From: Flavobacterium akiainvivens | GTDB lineage: Bacteria > Bacteroidota > Bacteroidia > Flavobacteriales > Flavobacteriaceae | NCBI RefSeq assembly: GCF_001278115.1 | Contig: NZ_LIYD01000005.1 | Coordinates: 3,490,916 to 3,554,915 of the forward strand | Length of the DNA stretch: 64,000 nucleotides | Direction: 5' to 3' | Part shown: positions 25,877 to 33,911 of the stretch, piece by piece | How positions within the stretch are numbered: the first letter of the stretch is position 1 | Layout: every line of letters begins with the position of its first letter | Program-made: the position numbers and the translations under genes | Notes under the pieces: model-generated | Told to the model about the DNA's origin: nothing | What the model saw: only the letters and a program-made list of their open reading frames with translations | Database searches by the model: none

Positions 25877-26176
25877 TCAGTATCCCTGTCGGGTTACTAT
25901 TGAAAGTACAACAATTACCGGGGTTAACGGGATACCTATTACTAATAATAAATACAACAGGTAATACCTTGGCCTGTCTGTTATAAAACCTATAGCCAGT
26001 ATAAAATTGACCATTAGTGTACAAAACAGGGCAAAAGGGTAGTAGTCAAAAATATCTATAAACAGGCCAAGCCACGACAAAATCAGTGGGACAAGTAAAA
26101 TAACTGCCTCAACTGCAAGTGCTGTATGCGTAAATTTTATAAGCCCGCTTTTTTGATGTGTGGTTAATTCTGCCAT
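25877..26176 (-). CDS. Small membrane protein, twin of its downstream neighbour
   Basis: 99 residues, start MAELTTHQKSGLIKFTHTAL. Three predicted membrane segments, including AVILLVPLILSWLGLFIDI and YLLLVIGIPLTPVIVVLSI. Tandem duplicate of 25563-25850, with the same MAExx start and the same ACTGTAA words in front. Not recognised as a known family. It lies 30 bp downstream of the prolyl oligopeptidase gene and may be read from the same transcript. Confidence 0.7.
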   Translation of the reverse strand: MAELTTHQKSGLIKFTHTALAVEAVILLVPLILSWLGLFIDIFDYYPFALFCTLMVNFILAIGFITDRPRYYLLYLLLVIGIPLTPVIVVLSIVTRQGY

Positions 26177-26177
26177 A

Positions 26178-26205
26178 ACTGTAAACCGTTAACTGTAAGC
26201 TGTCA
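26178..26205. repeat. Four-unit heptad array (ACTGTAA type)
   Basis: Four consecutive 7-base units between the prolyl oligopeptidase stop (26207) and the twin gene start (26176), filling nearly the whole gap. Confidence 0.65.
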
Positions 26206-26206
26206 A

Positions 26207-28315
26207 TTACAAACTCTTCACGCCCATATTATACAGTGTAAACGCCTGTATGTCGGTAATTTCGTTAATGGTTTGCGCTACCGATTTCCCTGCGCCATGT
26301 CCTGCATTAACGTCTATGCGTATCAGTACCGGGTTTGGCCCCATTTGCATTTCCTGTAGTGTGGCAGCAAACTTAAAGCTGTGGGCGGGTACAACACGGT
26401 CGTCATGGTCGCCGGTGGTAACAAGCGTTGCCGGGTAGTTTACGCCTTTTTTAATGTTGTGCAGTGGCGAATAGCCCTTAAGGTACTCAAACATTTCCTT
26501 ATTGTCCTGGCTGGTGCCATAGTCATATGCCCATCCTGCGCCTGATGTAAAGGTATGGTAACGCAGCATATCGAGCACGCCCACTGCAGGCAGCGCCACT
26601 TTAAACAGCTCCGGCCTTTGTGTCATAACCGCGCCCACAAGCAGGCCGCCGTTACTGCCCCCACGCACGGCAAGGTAGTCAGATGATGTGTAGTTTTCTT
26701 TAATCAGGTATTCTGCGGCGGCAATAAAATCGTCAAATACGTTTTGCTTTTTAAGCTGTGTGCCCGCATCGTGCCAGGTGCGGCCATATTCGCCGCCGCC
26801 ACGCAGGTTGGCCACCGCATAAATACCGCCGTTTTCCATCCACACCAGGTTGCTAATGCTAAAGGCCGGCGTAAGGCTTATGTTAAACCCGCCGTAACCG
26901 TACAGTATAGTTGGGTTATGCCCATCAAGCTTCAGGCCTTTTTTGTGTGTAATAATCATGGGTATCTTAGTGCCGTCTTTACTGATGTAAAATACCTGTT
27001 TCGACTCATAATCATCGCTGTTAAAGTCAATCTTTGGCTTGTCGTATAGTGTAGATGCGCCCGTCTTAGGGACAAACGCATAAATAGTGCCGGGGGTAAT
27101 GTAGTTGGTAAACGAGTAATAGATGGTTTTTTCGTCTTTCTTGCCGCCAAAACCACCTGCACTGCCTATGCCCGGCAGCTGTACTTCGCGCACCAGCTTG
27201 CCTTTAAAATCATACTGCTTTACAACCGAAACCGCATCTTTAATATAACTCGCAAAAATATAACCGCTGCCTGTTCCGGCCGAAAGCACGTTATCGGTTT
27301 CCGGTATAAGGTCTTTCCAGTTTTCCTGCCCGGGTGCTGATGCATCTACCGTAACCACGCGGTTATTGGGCGCTTTATAATCGGTTGCAATGTATAGGGT
27401 GCTGCCGTTATTGTCTATAATACGGGTGTTGGTATCAGTATTGTCTACAACAGGTACTACAGCGGTGTGTTGTTTGCTCAGGTCCATAATATATAAAGCC
27501 CTGCCGGATGTAGTGTTAGATGCCGATATAACAAGGAAACGCTCGTCTTCGGTTAAATAACCACTTATGTAGCGCCACTTTTTAGCTGTTGACCTTCCGT
27601 AAATAACCTCGTCTTTTTCCTGGGGTGTGCCCAGTTTATGAAAATACAGCTTGTGGTGGTCGGTCTTGGCACTCAGCAGGCTGCCTTCGGGCTTTTCGTA
27701 GGTGCTGTAGTAAAACCCTTCGCTGCCCCTCCAGGCCATACCGCTGAATTTTACATTCTCAATAACTTCGCCGGTAAGTTTTTTACTAACAGCATCCATA
27801 ATAATGATTTTGCCCCAGTCGCTGCCGCCTTCGCTTATCATGTACGCCACAAGGTTGCCCTTTTTGTTGAAGCTTATACCGCTAAGCGATGTAGTGCCAT
27901 CTTTGCTAAAGGTGTTGGGGTCCAGGAAAACCTCTTCCTTACCATTTTTGTCTTTACGGTATAAAACGCTTTGGTTTTGCAGGCCGTTGTTGCGGTAGTA
28001 GTAGGTAAAATCGCCCTCTTTAAACGGTGCTGATATACGCTCATAATTCCACAGCTTTTCCATACGTGCCTTTATGGTATTGCGAAACGGAATCTGGTCG
28101 AGGTAGTTAAACGTAACTTCGTTCTCGGCTTTTACCCATGCGGCGGTTTCGGCAGAGCGGTCGTCTTCCAGCCAGCGGTATGGGTCGGGCACGGTGGTGC
28201 CAAAATAACTATCGGTAGTAGCGTCTTTGCGCGTTTCGGGGTATTTAATGTCTTTCATTTGTGCAGTTGCGCCAAAGCTAATAAGCATAGCTGTGGCTAA
28301 GGATATTGGTTTCAT
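26207..28315 (-). CDS. Exported prolyl oligopeptidase (S9A)
   Basis: 702 residues. Signal peptide (ISLATAMLISFGATAQ). The N-terminal part starts YPETRKDATTDSYFGTTVPD and contains the seven-blade propeller that limits access to the active site. The C-terminal hydrolase has Ser554 (RGGSNGGLL), Asp near 639 (GDHDDRVVPAHS) and His673 (NAGHGAGKS). It cuts after Pro in short peptides. Vertebrate POP is cytoplasmic, but the signal peptide places this one in the periplasm, as in many Bacteroidota. It and the S9 gene at 17170 are separate subfamilies. Confidence 0.96.
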   Translation of the reverse strand: MKPISLATAMLISFGATAQMKDIKYPETRKDATTDSYFGTTVPDPYRWLEDDRSAETAAWVKAENEVTFNYLDQIPFRNTIKARMEKLWNYERISAPFKEGDFTYYYRNNGLQNQSVLYRKDKNGKEEVFLDPNTFSKDGTTSLSGISFNKKGNLVAYMISEGGSDWGKIIIMDAVSKKLTGEVIENVKFSGMAWRGSEGFYYSTYEKPEGSLLSAKTDHHKLYFHKLGTPQEKDEVIYGRSTAKKWRYISGYLTEDERFLVISASNTTSGRALYIMDLSKQHTAVVPVVDNTDTNTRIIDNNGSTLYIATDYKAPNNRVVTVDASAPGQENWKDLIPETDNVLSAGTGSGYIFASYIKDAVSVVKQYDFKGKLVREVQLPGIGSAGGFGGKKDEKTIYYSFTNYITPGTIYAFVPKTGASTLYDKPKIDFNSDDYESKQVFYISKDGTKIPMIITHKKGLKLDGHNPTILYGYGGFNISLTPAFSISNLVWMENGGIYAVANLRGGGEYGRTWHDAGTQLKKQNVFDDFIAAAEYLIKENYTSSDYLAVRGGSNGGLLVGAVMTQRPELFKVALPAVGVLDMLRYHTFTSGAGWAYDYGTSQDNKEMFEYLKGYSPLHNIKKGVNYPATLVTTGDHDDRVVPAHSFKFAATLQEMQMGPNPVLIRIDVNAGHGAGKSVAQTINEITDIQAFTLYNMGVKSL

Positions 28316-28354
28316 AGCCTGTAGGGTTAATACACAAATGTAATGAAAAGTGCT

Positions 28355-28732
28355 TTAGCTGGTAAACAGAGGGGCATATTTACTGCGGTGTTTGTACAGT
28401 AAAATGCCGTTTAACGCCACAACCACAATGGCTGCACCTATGGCAGGCACATCAAGAAACAGGTGAAACAGCAGTATGTTGAGCGAAAGCGGCACCAGTG
28501 CTGCCAGTGCAAACGGCACCCACAGGCGGAAGACCAGCATAAGCCCTATGATGATTTCAAAAACGGCTACCACCTGTAATACGTATCCGCTGGCAGCAAG
28601 CGATGTCATGAATTCTGAGGCGGCAACAGGGGGTTGGGGCAGGGGGATAAAAGAATATAATTTATTGGCTCCGAATGCAATAAGGATTAAGCCTAAAACA
28701 ATGCGAACAATTTGAGTAAATTGTGACTTCAT
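28355..28732 (-). CDS. DoxX-family membrane protein
   Basis: 125 residues, four hydrophobic segments. The first begins IVRIVLGLILIAFGANKLYSF, the DoxX start; later YVLQVVAVFEIIIGLMLVFRLW. DoxX-like proteins are small quinone-pathway or redox-related membrane proteins; activity not shown by sequence. 40 bp downstream (on its strand) lies prolyl oligopeptidase; upstream a terminator separates it from the lipoprotein gene. Confidence 0.85.
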   Translation of the reverse strand: MKSQFTQIVRIVLGLILIAFGANKLYSFIPLPQPPVAASEFMTSLAASGYVLQVVAVFEIIIGLMLVFRLWVPFALAALVPLSLNILLFHLFLDVPAIGAAIVVVALNGILLYKHRSKYAPLFTS

Positions 28733-28820
28733 AAGCGAAAATGTTTACGGATTATGATTTTATAAACTTTATCACAAGTTAATAAATTATTTGTAATTAT
28801 TTGGCAAAAAAATTAACAAT

Positions 28821-28855
28821 AAAAAAGCGCCTGAATGTTCTTACAATTCAGGCGC
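28821..28855 (-). terminator. Terminator after the lipoprotein gene
   Basis: GCGCCTGAA (28827-28835) and TTCAGGCGC (28847-28855) form a 9-bp stem. An A run (28821-28826) gives the U tract on the minus strand. It ends the TonB receptor/lipoprotein unit. Confidence 0.8.
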
Positions 28856-28879
28856 CGTGTCTAAGGGGGGAAATATTAA

Positions 28880-29446
28880 TTACTGTACAATAACAGGAAA
28901 GCTTACCTGAGCATCGGTACTGCCGCCTGCGTTGGCTATGTTGCCCTCTGCAACGCCTGCCGCTGTTTTCTCGGGGTGGTGTACCAGTGTAAGCGTTAGC
29001 GTGCCGTTAGCAGGTATAGCTGCCGTTGTATAGGCTACGGTAAGGCCTATTGGGTTGCCGTCTTCATCTTCATCAGTATAGCTAAAAGTGCCAAGGCCGT
29101 TTTGCTGATAGAAAATCTGGTGGTGGTCGCCTTCAGCAAATATTTCGGCGGTAATGTCCTCGGCAGGGTTTACCATTTCATTGGTAAAGGTAATAGCGCC
29201 GTTATAAACGGTATTTGCTGCAAAGTTGCCGCTTACGGTAACCACGGGTGCCTGAGGGCCGTCGCCATCCAGGTCGCGCGAGGTTAGCGTTACCACACTG
29301 CCGCCGCCTACCGGGCTAAAGCTGGCCGTTACGGTGGTTATTACTTCTTCTTCGTTTACCGGTGCAATAGCGGTGTCATCATCGCTGCACGATGCAAGCA
29401 TGCCAACGGTTAATAGTGTAAGTACTGAAACTTTAAATCTCTTCAT
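28880..29446 (-). CDS. Envelope lipoprotein linked to the TonB receptor
   Basis: 188 residues. Signal peptide with lipobox LASC (MKRFKVSVLTLLTVGMLASC), then an acidic mature part (DDDTAIAPVNEEE). The rest is beta-rich with several Asp-rich turns (DLDGDGPQ, DEDEDGNP) and a HxxH-like EGDHHQIF. Lies 19 bp downstream of the TonB receptor gene, so the two probably share a transcript; such pairs usually capture a ligand at the outer membrane. The His and Asp-rich segments fit metal binding. Sometimes annotated as a periplasmic-binding-fold protein; the sequence gives no firm support for that fold. Confidence 0.75.
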   Translation of the reverse strand: MKRFKVSVLTLLTVGMLASCSDDDTAIAPVNEEEVITTVTASFSPVGGGSVVTLTSRDLDGDGPQAPVVTVSGNFAANTVYNGAITFTNEMVNPAEDITAEIFAEGDHHQIFYQQNGLGTFSYTDEDEDGNPIGLTVAYTTAAIPANGTLTLTLVHHPEKTAAGVAEGNIANAGGSTDAQVSFPVIVQ

Positions 29447-29465
29447 CTTAGGGATTGTTTTATGA

Positions 29466-31841
29466 TTAATAATTGAACTTTAATTGTATCTGTACGTTGC
29501 GCCCCGCCTCATCGGCATACAGGCGCTGGCGGTTAAGGTAATCGCGGTAGTTTGTATTGAACAGGTTGTATACCGAAACATTTACACTTGCCTGTGTTTT
29601 GCCAATGCTAAACTGCCTTCCGGCAGAAAGGTGTACCAAATGGTAGCCTTTCGGCGGCCTGCTGATGTTAACCAGCGTGGGCACGAGTTCGCCGTTAATC
29701 GGTACATCGGCATAAAAATCATAGTTGGGATAGCGCGTTTGGTGCAGTACCGCCTCGCTGCGCACCTCGGCAAAAAAGCCATGCCAGCCTGCATTGGTGT
29801 ACCTGAATGTATTGCTAAAGGTTAGCGGCGGCATATCAATCAGAGCTTCATCAGTATCGGTATTTGTGCCGTGCACATAGGCGGCGTTCAGGCTGTGTTT
29901 TAGGTACGATGTAACATCCCATTCGGTATGCAGGTCGGCGCCTGCTAAAAGGGCATCATTCTGTCTGTAGCTGTATACGGGGAATGCCCCGCGCGTGGTG
30001 TATTCCACCCCCGTAGGACGCAGGTACATAAAATCACGGATGCTGTTTATATAAGGCGTAACCTCGGCCCTGAAGCTGTTGGCATTAGCCTGTACCGTTA
30101 CAGATGCCTTAAGCGCCTGTTCTTTTTTAAGCCCCAGGTTGCCCAGTTCTATGGTGGCGTTGCTGTGGTGCAGGCCATCGCTAAAAAGCTCGCCAGGGTT
30201 GGGGTTGCGCACGGCAAGGCCCACATTGCCCAACAGGCTCAGGCTTTCGCCGAAATCTTTACGCACACCCGCACTGGCCGAAACGTTATGGAAGGTAAAC
30301 TTTGGGTTGGTTAGCCATTGCGTACCGAAATCCTGTGTAATGAAATGATCGTACACGCCGTCATAGCCCAGGGCAGTCCAGCGGGTTTTCTGGTAAAACT
30401 TATCGGCATCCATGTGGCTAAAGTCATAACGCGCGCCTACTTCTGCCGTAAGGCTGTTGCCAAAACTGTGCGAAGCTATGGCATAAGCGCCGGCGTCATA
30501 CTTATGGTAGGTGGGTATAAGGGGGCGCACACCGGTATCGGGGCTGGCATCGTTATGCTGTGCCGCGCCGCTAACACCGGCCTTAAACGTGTTGGCATCG
30601 GTCTCCTGTTTCCAGTCGGCATTTACCGAATGCGTAACCAGCGTAAGGTCAAGTGCCGGGATATCGGCAAAACTGCCACGGCGCAGGTCATACTCTTTCC
30701 TCAAATTCTGCTGAAAGGCATACTGTACATTTAGCGCCGACCCATCTTCAAAATCTTTTTCAAAATTAAGTTTTGCCAAATGGTGCTGTACCTCCTGCCT
30801 GGGGTTGTTTATGCTGTGGGTAAACGGGTTTGTAACCACGGGCTGCCCACTGTTTATAGCACGAACCAGGTCGGTCACGTTGCCTATGTGCGTAGTAGTG
30901 GCAATGCCTATTGTGGCATTGTAAAAGCTGTAAAAACCGGTTAGTTTATAGCTTTCGCCAATGTACCCAAAATCCCCCGAAAAGTTAGCCTCGCGGTTGC
31001 CGGTGTTGCTTAGTATGTAGTCAGGGGTTTCGCGGTCGCCGTAGTATTTAAAGGTGCCCTGCGCATTCCATGCCCAGCCCTGTGCAGCGCCTTTGTGCAG
31101 GCTGCTGCTTATGGTGCCGCCGCGCCCGTTGCTATCAGCTGTTAGTACGGTTTTGCCAAAAAGGGTATCCTGCTGCACACGCAACGGTTCTACCACAACC
31201 AGCCCGCCCACGGCATCGCCCCCATATTGCAGGGCTGATGCGCCTTTTATAACGCTTACCTTACCGGCGGCATTAACATCGAGGTTTGGGGCGTGTTCGG
31301 TGCCCCATTGCTGGTCTTCTAACCGTACGTTGTTAGAAATTACAGGCACGCGGCTGCTGTGCAGGCCGTTTATAACGGGCTTTACTATGGTAGTGCCGGT
31401 TTTCAGGGCGCTAACGCCGGGCAGTTCCTTAAGGGCATCGCCCAGGGAGCCGCTGCTGTATTTTTCCAGCGTTTGGACTGATAGTTTTTGTATGGGTGCA
31501 ATGTCTTTATTTAGCAGTTTTTCGGTAAGTACTACTTCGTTAAGTTGGGTAATATCGGGGTTAAGGTTGGCATTGAGCACTTCATTTTTATGGAAATCCA
31601 CAATAGTGTCGAGGCTTTTATAGCCCACATAAGATATAACCACGCGGTGGCTGCCGGTGGCAATTCCGGTAAGGGTATAAGTACCATCGGGCAGGCTGAG
31701 GGCGTGACCGTTCTCAATATGTATGTGCGCGCCGTCAAGCGGAACGCCGGTATTGGTAAGCACCTTTCCGCTAAGCGAATGCTGCGAAAAAGCGCACCAG
31801 CTTGTGGCAAATACTGCCATAAGCAAATAAAAAATACGCAT
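29466..31841 (-). CDS. TonB-dependent outer membrane receptor (probably metal uptake)
   Basis: 791 residues from ATG 31841. A signal peptide (FYLLMAVFATSWCAFSQ) is followed by a carboxypeptidase-regulatory-like domain (HSLSGKVLTNTGVPLDGAHI), a plug domain (KELPGVSALKTGTTIVKPVI) and a 22-strand barrel ending in an aromatic residue (QIQLKFNY). The plug/barrel boundary and the extracellular loop with HIGNVTDLVRAI and NNPRQEVQHHLAKL resemble ZnuD-type zinc receptors more than siderophore receptors. This is inference, supported by the downstream lipoprotein and the His-rich protein gene upstream. The longer frame from 31868 adds a non-signal prefix and is not preferred. Confidence 0.88.
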   Translation of the reverse strand: MRIFYLLMAVFATSWCAFSQHSLSGKVLTNTGVPLDGAHIHIENGHALSLPDGTYTLTGIATGSHRVVISYVGYKSLDTIVDFHKNEVLNANLNPDITQLNEVVLTEKLLNKDIAPIQKLSVQTLEKYSSGSLGDALKELPGVSALKTGTTIVKPVINGLHSSRVPVISNNVRLEDQQWGTEHAPNLDVNAAGKVSVIKGASALQYGGDAVGGLVVVEPLRVQQDTLFGKTVLTADSNGRGGTISSSLHKGAAQGWAWNAQGTFKYYGDRETPDYILSNTGNREANFSGDFGYIGESYKLTGFYSFYNATIGIATTTHIGNVTDLVRAINSGQPVVTNPFTHSINNPRQEVQHHLAKLNFEKDFEDGSALNVQYAFQQNLRKEYDLRRGSFADIPALDLTLVTHSVNADWKQETDANTFKAGVSGAAQHNDASPDTGVRPLIPTYHKYDAGAYAIASHSFGNSLTAEVGARYDFSHMDADKFYQKTRWTALGYDGVYDHFITQDFGTQWLTNPKFTFHNVSASAGVRKDFGESLSLLGNVGLAVRNPNPGELFSDGLHHSNATIELGNLGLKKEQALKASVTVQANANSFRAEVTPYINSIRDFMYLRPTGVEYTTRGAFPVYSYRQNDALLAGADLHTEWDVTSYLKHSLNAAYVHGTNTDTDEALIDMPPLTFSNTFRYTNAGWHGFFAEVRSEAVLHQTRYPNYDFYADVPINGELVPTLVNISRPPKGYHLVHLSAGRQFSIGKTQASVNVSVYNLFNTNYRDYLNRQRLYADEAGRNVQIQLKFNY

Positions 31842-31896
31842 GTGAAATCGTGAATCAGTAGTAAACAATACCCTTTTGGGCTATGGTGTGCCGTTG

Positions 31897-32031
31897 TTTT
31901 TAACACAAAGTCCACAAAGTTTTTTCACAAGGGTCACAAAGTCAGCCCTTGAAGTGCACAAGGCTTTGTGTTCTTTAATAGTAAAATTCCAGGTGTACTT
32001 TGTGCATCCTTAGTGTTCTTTGTGTTAAAAA
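31897..32031. repeat. Nonad-word inverted repeat between the His-rich gene and the TonB receptor
   Basis: Words of about 9 bases (CACAAAGTC type on the left, CTTTGTGTT type on the right). The outer 14 bp (31897-31910 and 32018-32031) are perfect reverse complements. It could fold in RNA and attenuate transcription between the two genes. Confidence 0.65.
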
Positions 32032-32056
32032 AACATAAGGTATGGCACAAGGCTGT

Positions 32057-32389
32057 TTATACTAATACAGGCGGGGCGCGTAATGCAAACAGGCTACCGC
32101 TGTAGTGGGCGGTGCTTTCAACTGCATTAAAGCTGTAGGGAATAGTGGTATGTAAAAAATGCAGCGACAGGCAAAACTCCTGTGGGGCTACAAAAAAGTC
32201 GAAGTGAAAATCGCACACCGCACAATCATCGTCATCGCTATGGTCGTGTGAGGCGTGGCCAAAGTGTTTGGCTTTTTCCTCATGATGGTGCTTGTGGTCG
32301 TGCTTAACGTAATGAAAAGACTGGTAGGCCATGGTAAGCTGTACCAGGGCCATAAGCATCAGGTTAAATAATGCGAACTTTCTTTTCAT
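32057..32389 (-). CDS. Small His-rich, probably metal-binding protein
   Basis: 110 residues. N-terminal signal or anchor (FALFNLMLMALVQLTMAYQ), then a His-rich stretch (KHDHKHHHEEKAKHFGHASH) running into DHSDDDDCAVCDFHFDFF with a CxxC pair. Many His, Asp and Cys residues close together suggest binding of zinc or copper. The C-terminal 35 residues are hydrophobic. It is upstream of the TonB receptor on the same strand, 215 bp away across a repeat. Its promoter overlaps two TTGCAA motifs, a possible metal-regulator site. Role: metal buffering or sensing (inferred). Confidence 0.75.
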   Translation of the reverse strand: MKRKFALFNLMLMALVQLTMAYQSFHYVKHDHKHHHEEKAKHFGHASHDHSDDDDCAVCDFHFDFFVAPQEFCLSLHFLHTTIPYSFNAVESTAHYSGSLFALRAPPVLV

Positions 32390-32394
32390 GAGGG

Positions 32395-32427
32395 CAAATG
32401 TAGAAAAAGAAATTTACATTATTGCAA
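32395..32427 (-). promoter_or_regulatory. Promoter of the His-rich gene
   Basis: TTG (32425-32427), 22 bp, TACATTTG (32395-32402) on the minus strand, so the RNA starts at or very near the ATG (32389): a short or absent leader. Confidence 0.5.
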
Positions 32428-32438
32428 CTAAATTGCAA
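32422..32438. promoter_or_regulatory. Candidate operator: two TTGCAA motifs 11 bp apart
   Basis: TTGCAA (itself palindromic) at 32422-32427 and 32433-32438, one helical turn apart, overlapping the -33 region of the promoter. A Zur/Fur-like or other metalloregulator would repress from this position. No regulator gene is adjacent. Confidence 0.4.
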
Positions 32439-32544
32439 TTAACAATTCATTGACAAATTAAATACGTCATTTTGTGTTGGCTTTTTACAAGCTTATGTCC
32501 TCAATTGGCAAGCCCGTAAACAAACTTTTCCCGAAATTAGCGCT

Positions 32545-33702
32545 ATGCAAACATCGATTACAAAAACACAAATTGCCGTTATGAGCGTGGCCGCAGGCAT
32601 TTGTGTAGCAAACATTTACTACAACCAACCCATACTTAAAGACATATCGCAATCGCTTAACGTGCCCGAAAAACAGGCCGGAACCATATCAGTACTTGCG
32701 CAGGCGGGCTACGGTCTGGGGCTTTTTTTTCTTACGCCGCTGGGCGATAAGGTAAACCGCAAAAAGCTTATCCTGTCGCTAATGGGCATTTTGGTGGCGG
32801 TGTTGATAGGTATAACCTTTGTGCAAAGCTTCTTCTGGCTGTGCATTTTTAGCCTGTTAACAGGGCTGCTTAGTGTGGCCGCGCAGGTTATACTGCCCAT
32901 GGCCGCCAGTATGGATCCCGTAAACCGGGGGCGTACTGTGGGCATTATCTTTACAGGGATATTGGTCGGGATCCTTTCTGCACGCATTTTTAGCGGACTT
33001 ATAGCCGGTGCGCTGGGCTGGCGCTATGTATATGGCATTTCGGCGGGGCTTGTACTGGTGGCTATGGCCCTGGTGCAGTTTAGCCTTCCGGGGATGAAAG
33101 CCGGTTTCGACGGCAATTATGGCAAGCTGCTGGGCTCATCGCTGCACCAGTTTAAGCGTTTCCCGGTGCTGAGAAGGGTAGCCATAGCCGGTGCCTTTAT
33201 GTTTGGTGTGTTTTGCTCGTTCTGGACAACGCTTACCTTTCACCTAAGCGGCGAACCGTTTAATTACGGGCCCGATGTTATAGGCCTTTTTGGCATCCTG
33301 GCCATAGGCGGGGCATTGCTGGCGCCCGTTTTTGGCAAGCTGGCCGATAAGGGCAACCCCACACGGGCACAGTTGCTGGCGGGCGGCATGGTGTTAATTA
33401 GTATTGTTTTAATAAAAGTTTTTCCGCATTCGGTTGCGGGTTTTGTAGTTTCGGTACTGCTGCTTGATGTGGGCGTGCAGGCTATGCAGGTAACTAATGT
33501 GGCTACCATTTATTCGCTCGATGCAACCGCGCACAGCCGCATTAACACGGCCTATATGACGAGTTATTTTATAGGTGGGGCATTGGGTAGCTTTACGGGC
33601 ATACAGTGCTGGGGCACCGGCGGGTGGCAGCTGGTAACCTGGCAGTTGCTGTTGTGGTGTGTTGTGGCTATGGTGGCGGTGTCAATAAAAGTTAAGAAGT
33701 AA
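32545..33702 (+). CDS. MFS transporter
   Basis: 385 residues with about 12 membrane segments. The start TKTQIAVMSVAAGICVANIY runs into YNQPILKDISQSLNVPEKQAG, as in the YnfM/CmlA-like drug:proton antiporter branch. The loop between segments 2 and 3 has the MFS motif GDKVNRKKLIL (GD-x-x-NR). It probably exports drugs or other small molecules using the proton gradient; substrate unknown. It stands alone, divergent from the His-rich gene, and is followed by a repeat-rich 210-bp gap. Confidence 0.9.
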   Translation: MQTSITKTQIAVMSVAAGICVANIYYNQPILKDISQSLNVPEKQAGTISVLAQAGYGLGLFFLTPLGDKVNRKKLILSLMGILVAVLIGITFVQSFFWLCIFSLLTGLLSVAAQVILPMAASMDPVNRGRTVGIIFTGILVGILSARIFSGLIAGALGWRYVYGISAGLVLVAMALVQFSLPGMKAGFDGNYGKLLGSSLHQFKRFPVLRRVAIAGAFMFGVFCSFWTTLTFHLSGEPFNYGPDVIGLFGILAIGGALLAPVFGKLADKGNPTRAQLLAGGMVLISIVLIKVFPHSVAGFVVSVLLLDVGVQAMQVTNVATIYSLDATAHSRINTAYMTSYFIGGALGSFTGIQCWGTGGWQLVTWQLLLWCVVAMVAVSIKVKK

Positions 33703-33911
33703 ATGTTCTTTTGTCTTGAAACAAAAGAACCAAAAATTCAAGGCTCTAACTTCTTATGCTACAAATTATATGTTTTAGCTAAACGATTTGAACTCGCTTC
33801 GCTCAAACAGCAAATCGTTCTTAACGCCAAAACATATAATTTGCTTAACGCAACGAAGTTTAAGGCCGAACTTCACTCAAATCCTGAAAATAGTAATGTA
33901 ATCAACAGATA
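33703..33911. repeat. Non-coding repeat element with nested palindrome
   Basis: The gap begins with TTCTTTTGTCTTGAAACAAA, text I recognise as a dispersed element of Bacteroidota genomes (from memory, not searched). An 80-bp nested inverted repeat lies at 33763-33842: outer arms AAATTATATGTTTT and AAAACATATAATTT, then AACGATTTG and CAAATCGTT, with a small central GAGCGAAGCGAG-type palindrome. A 69-residue open frame crosses it but has no protein-like features. Confidence 0.65.
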
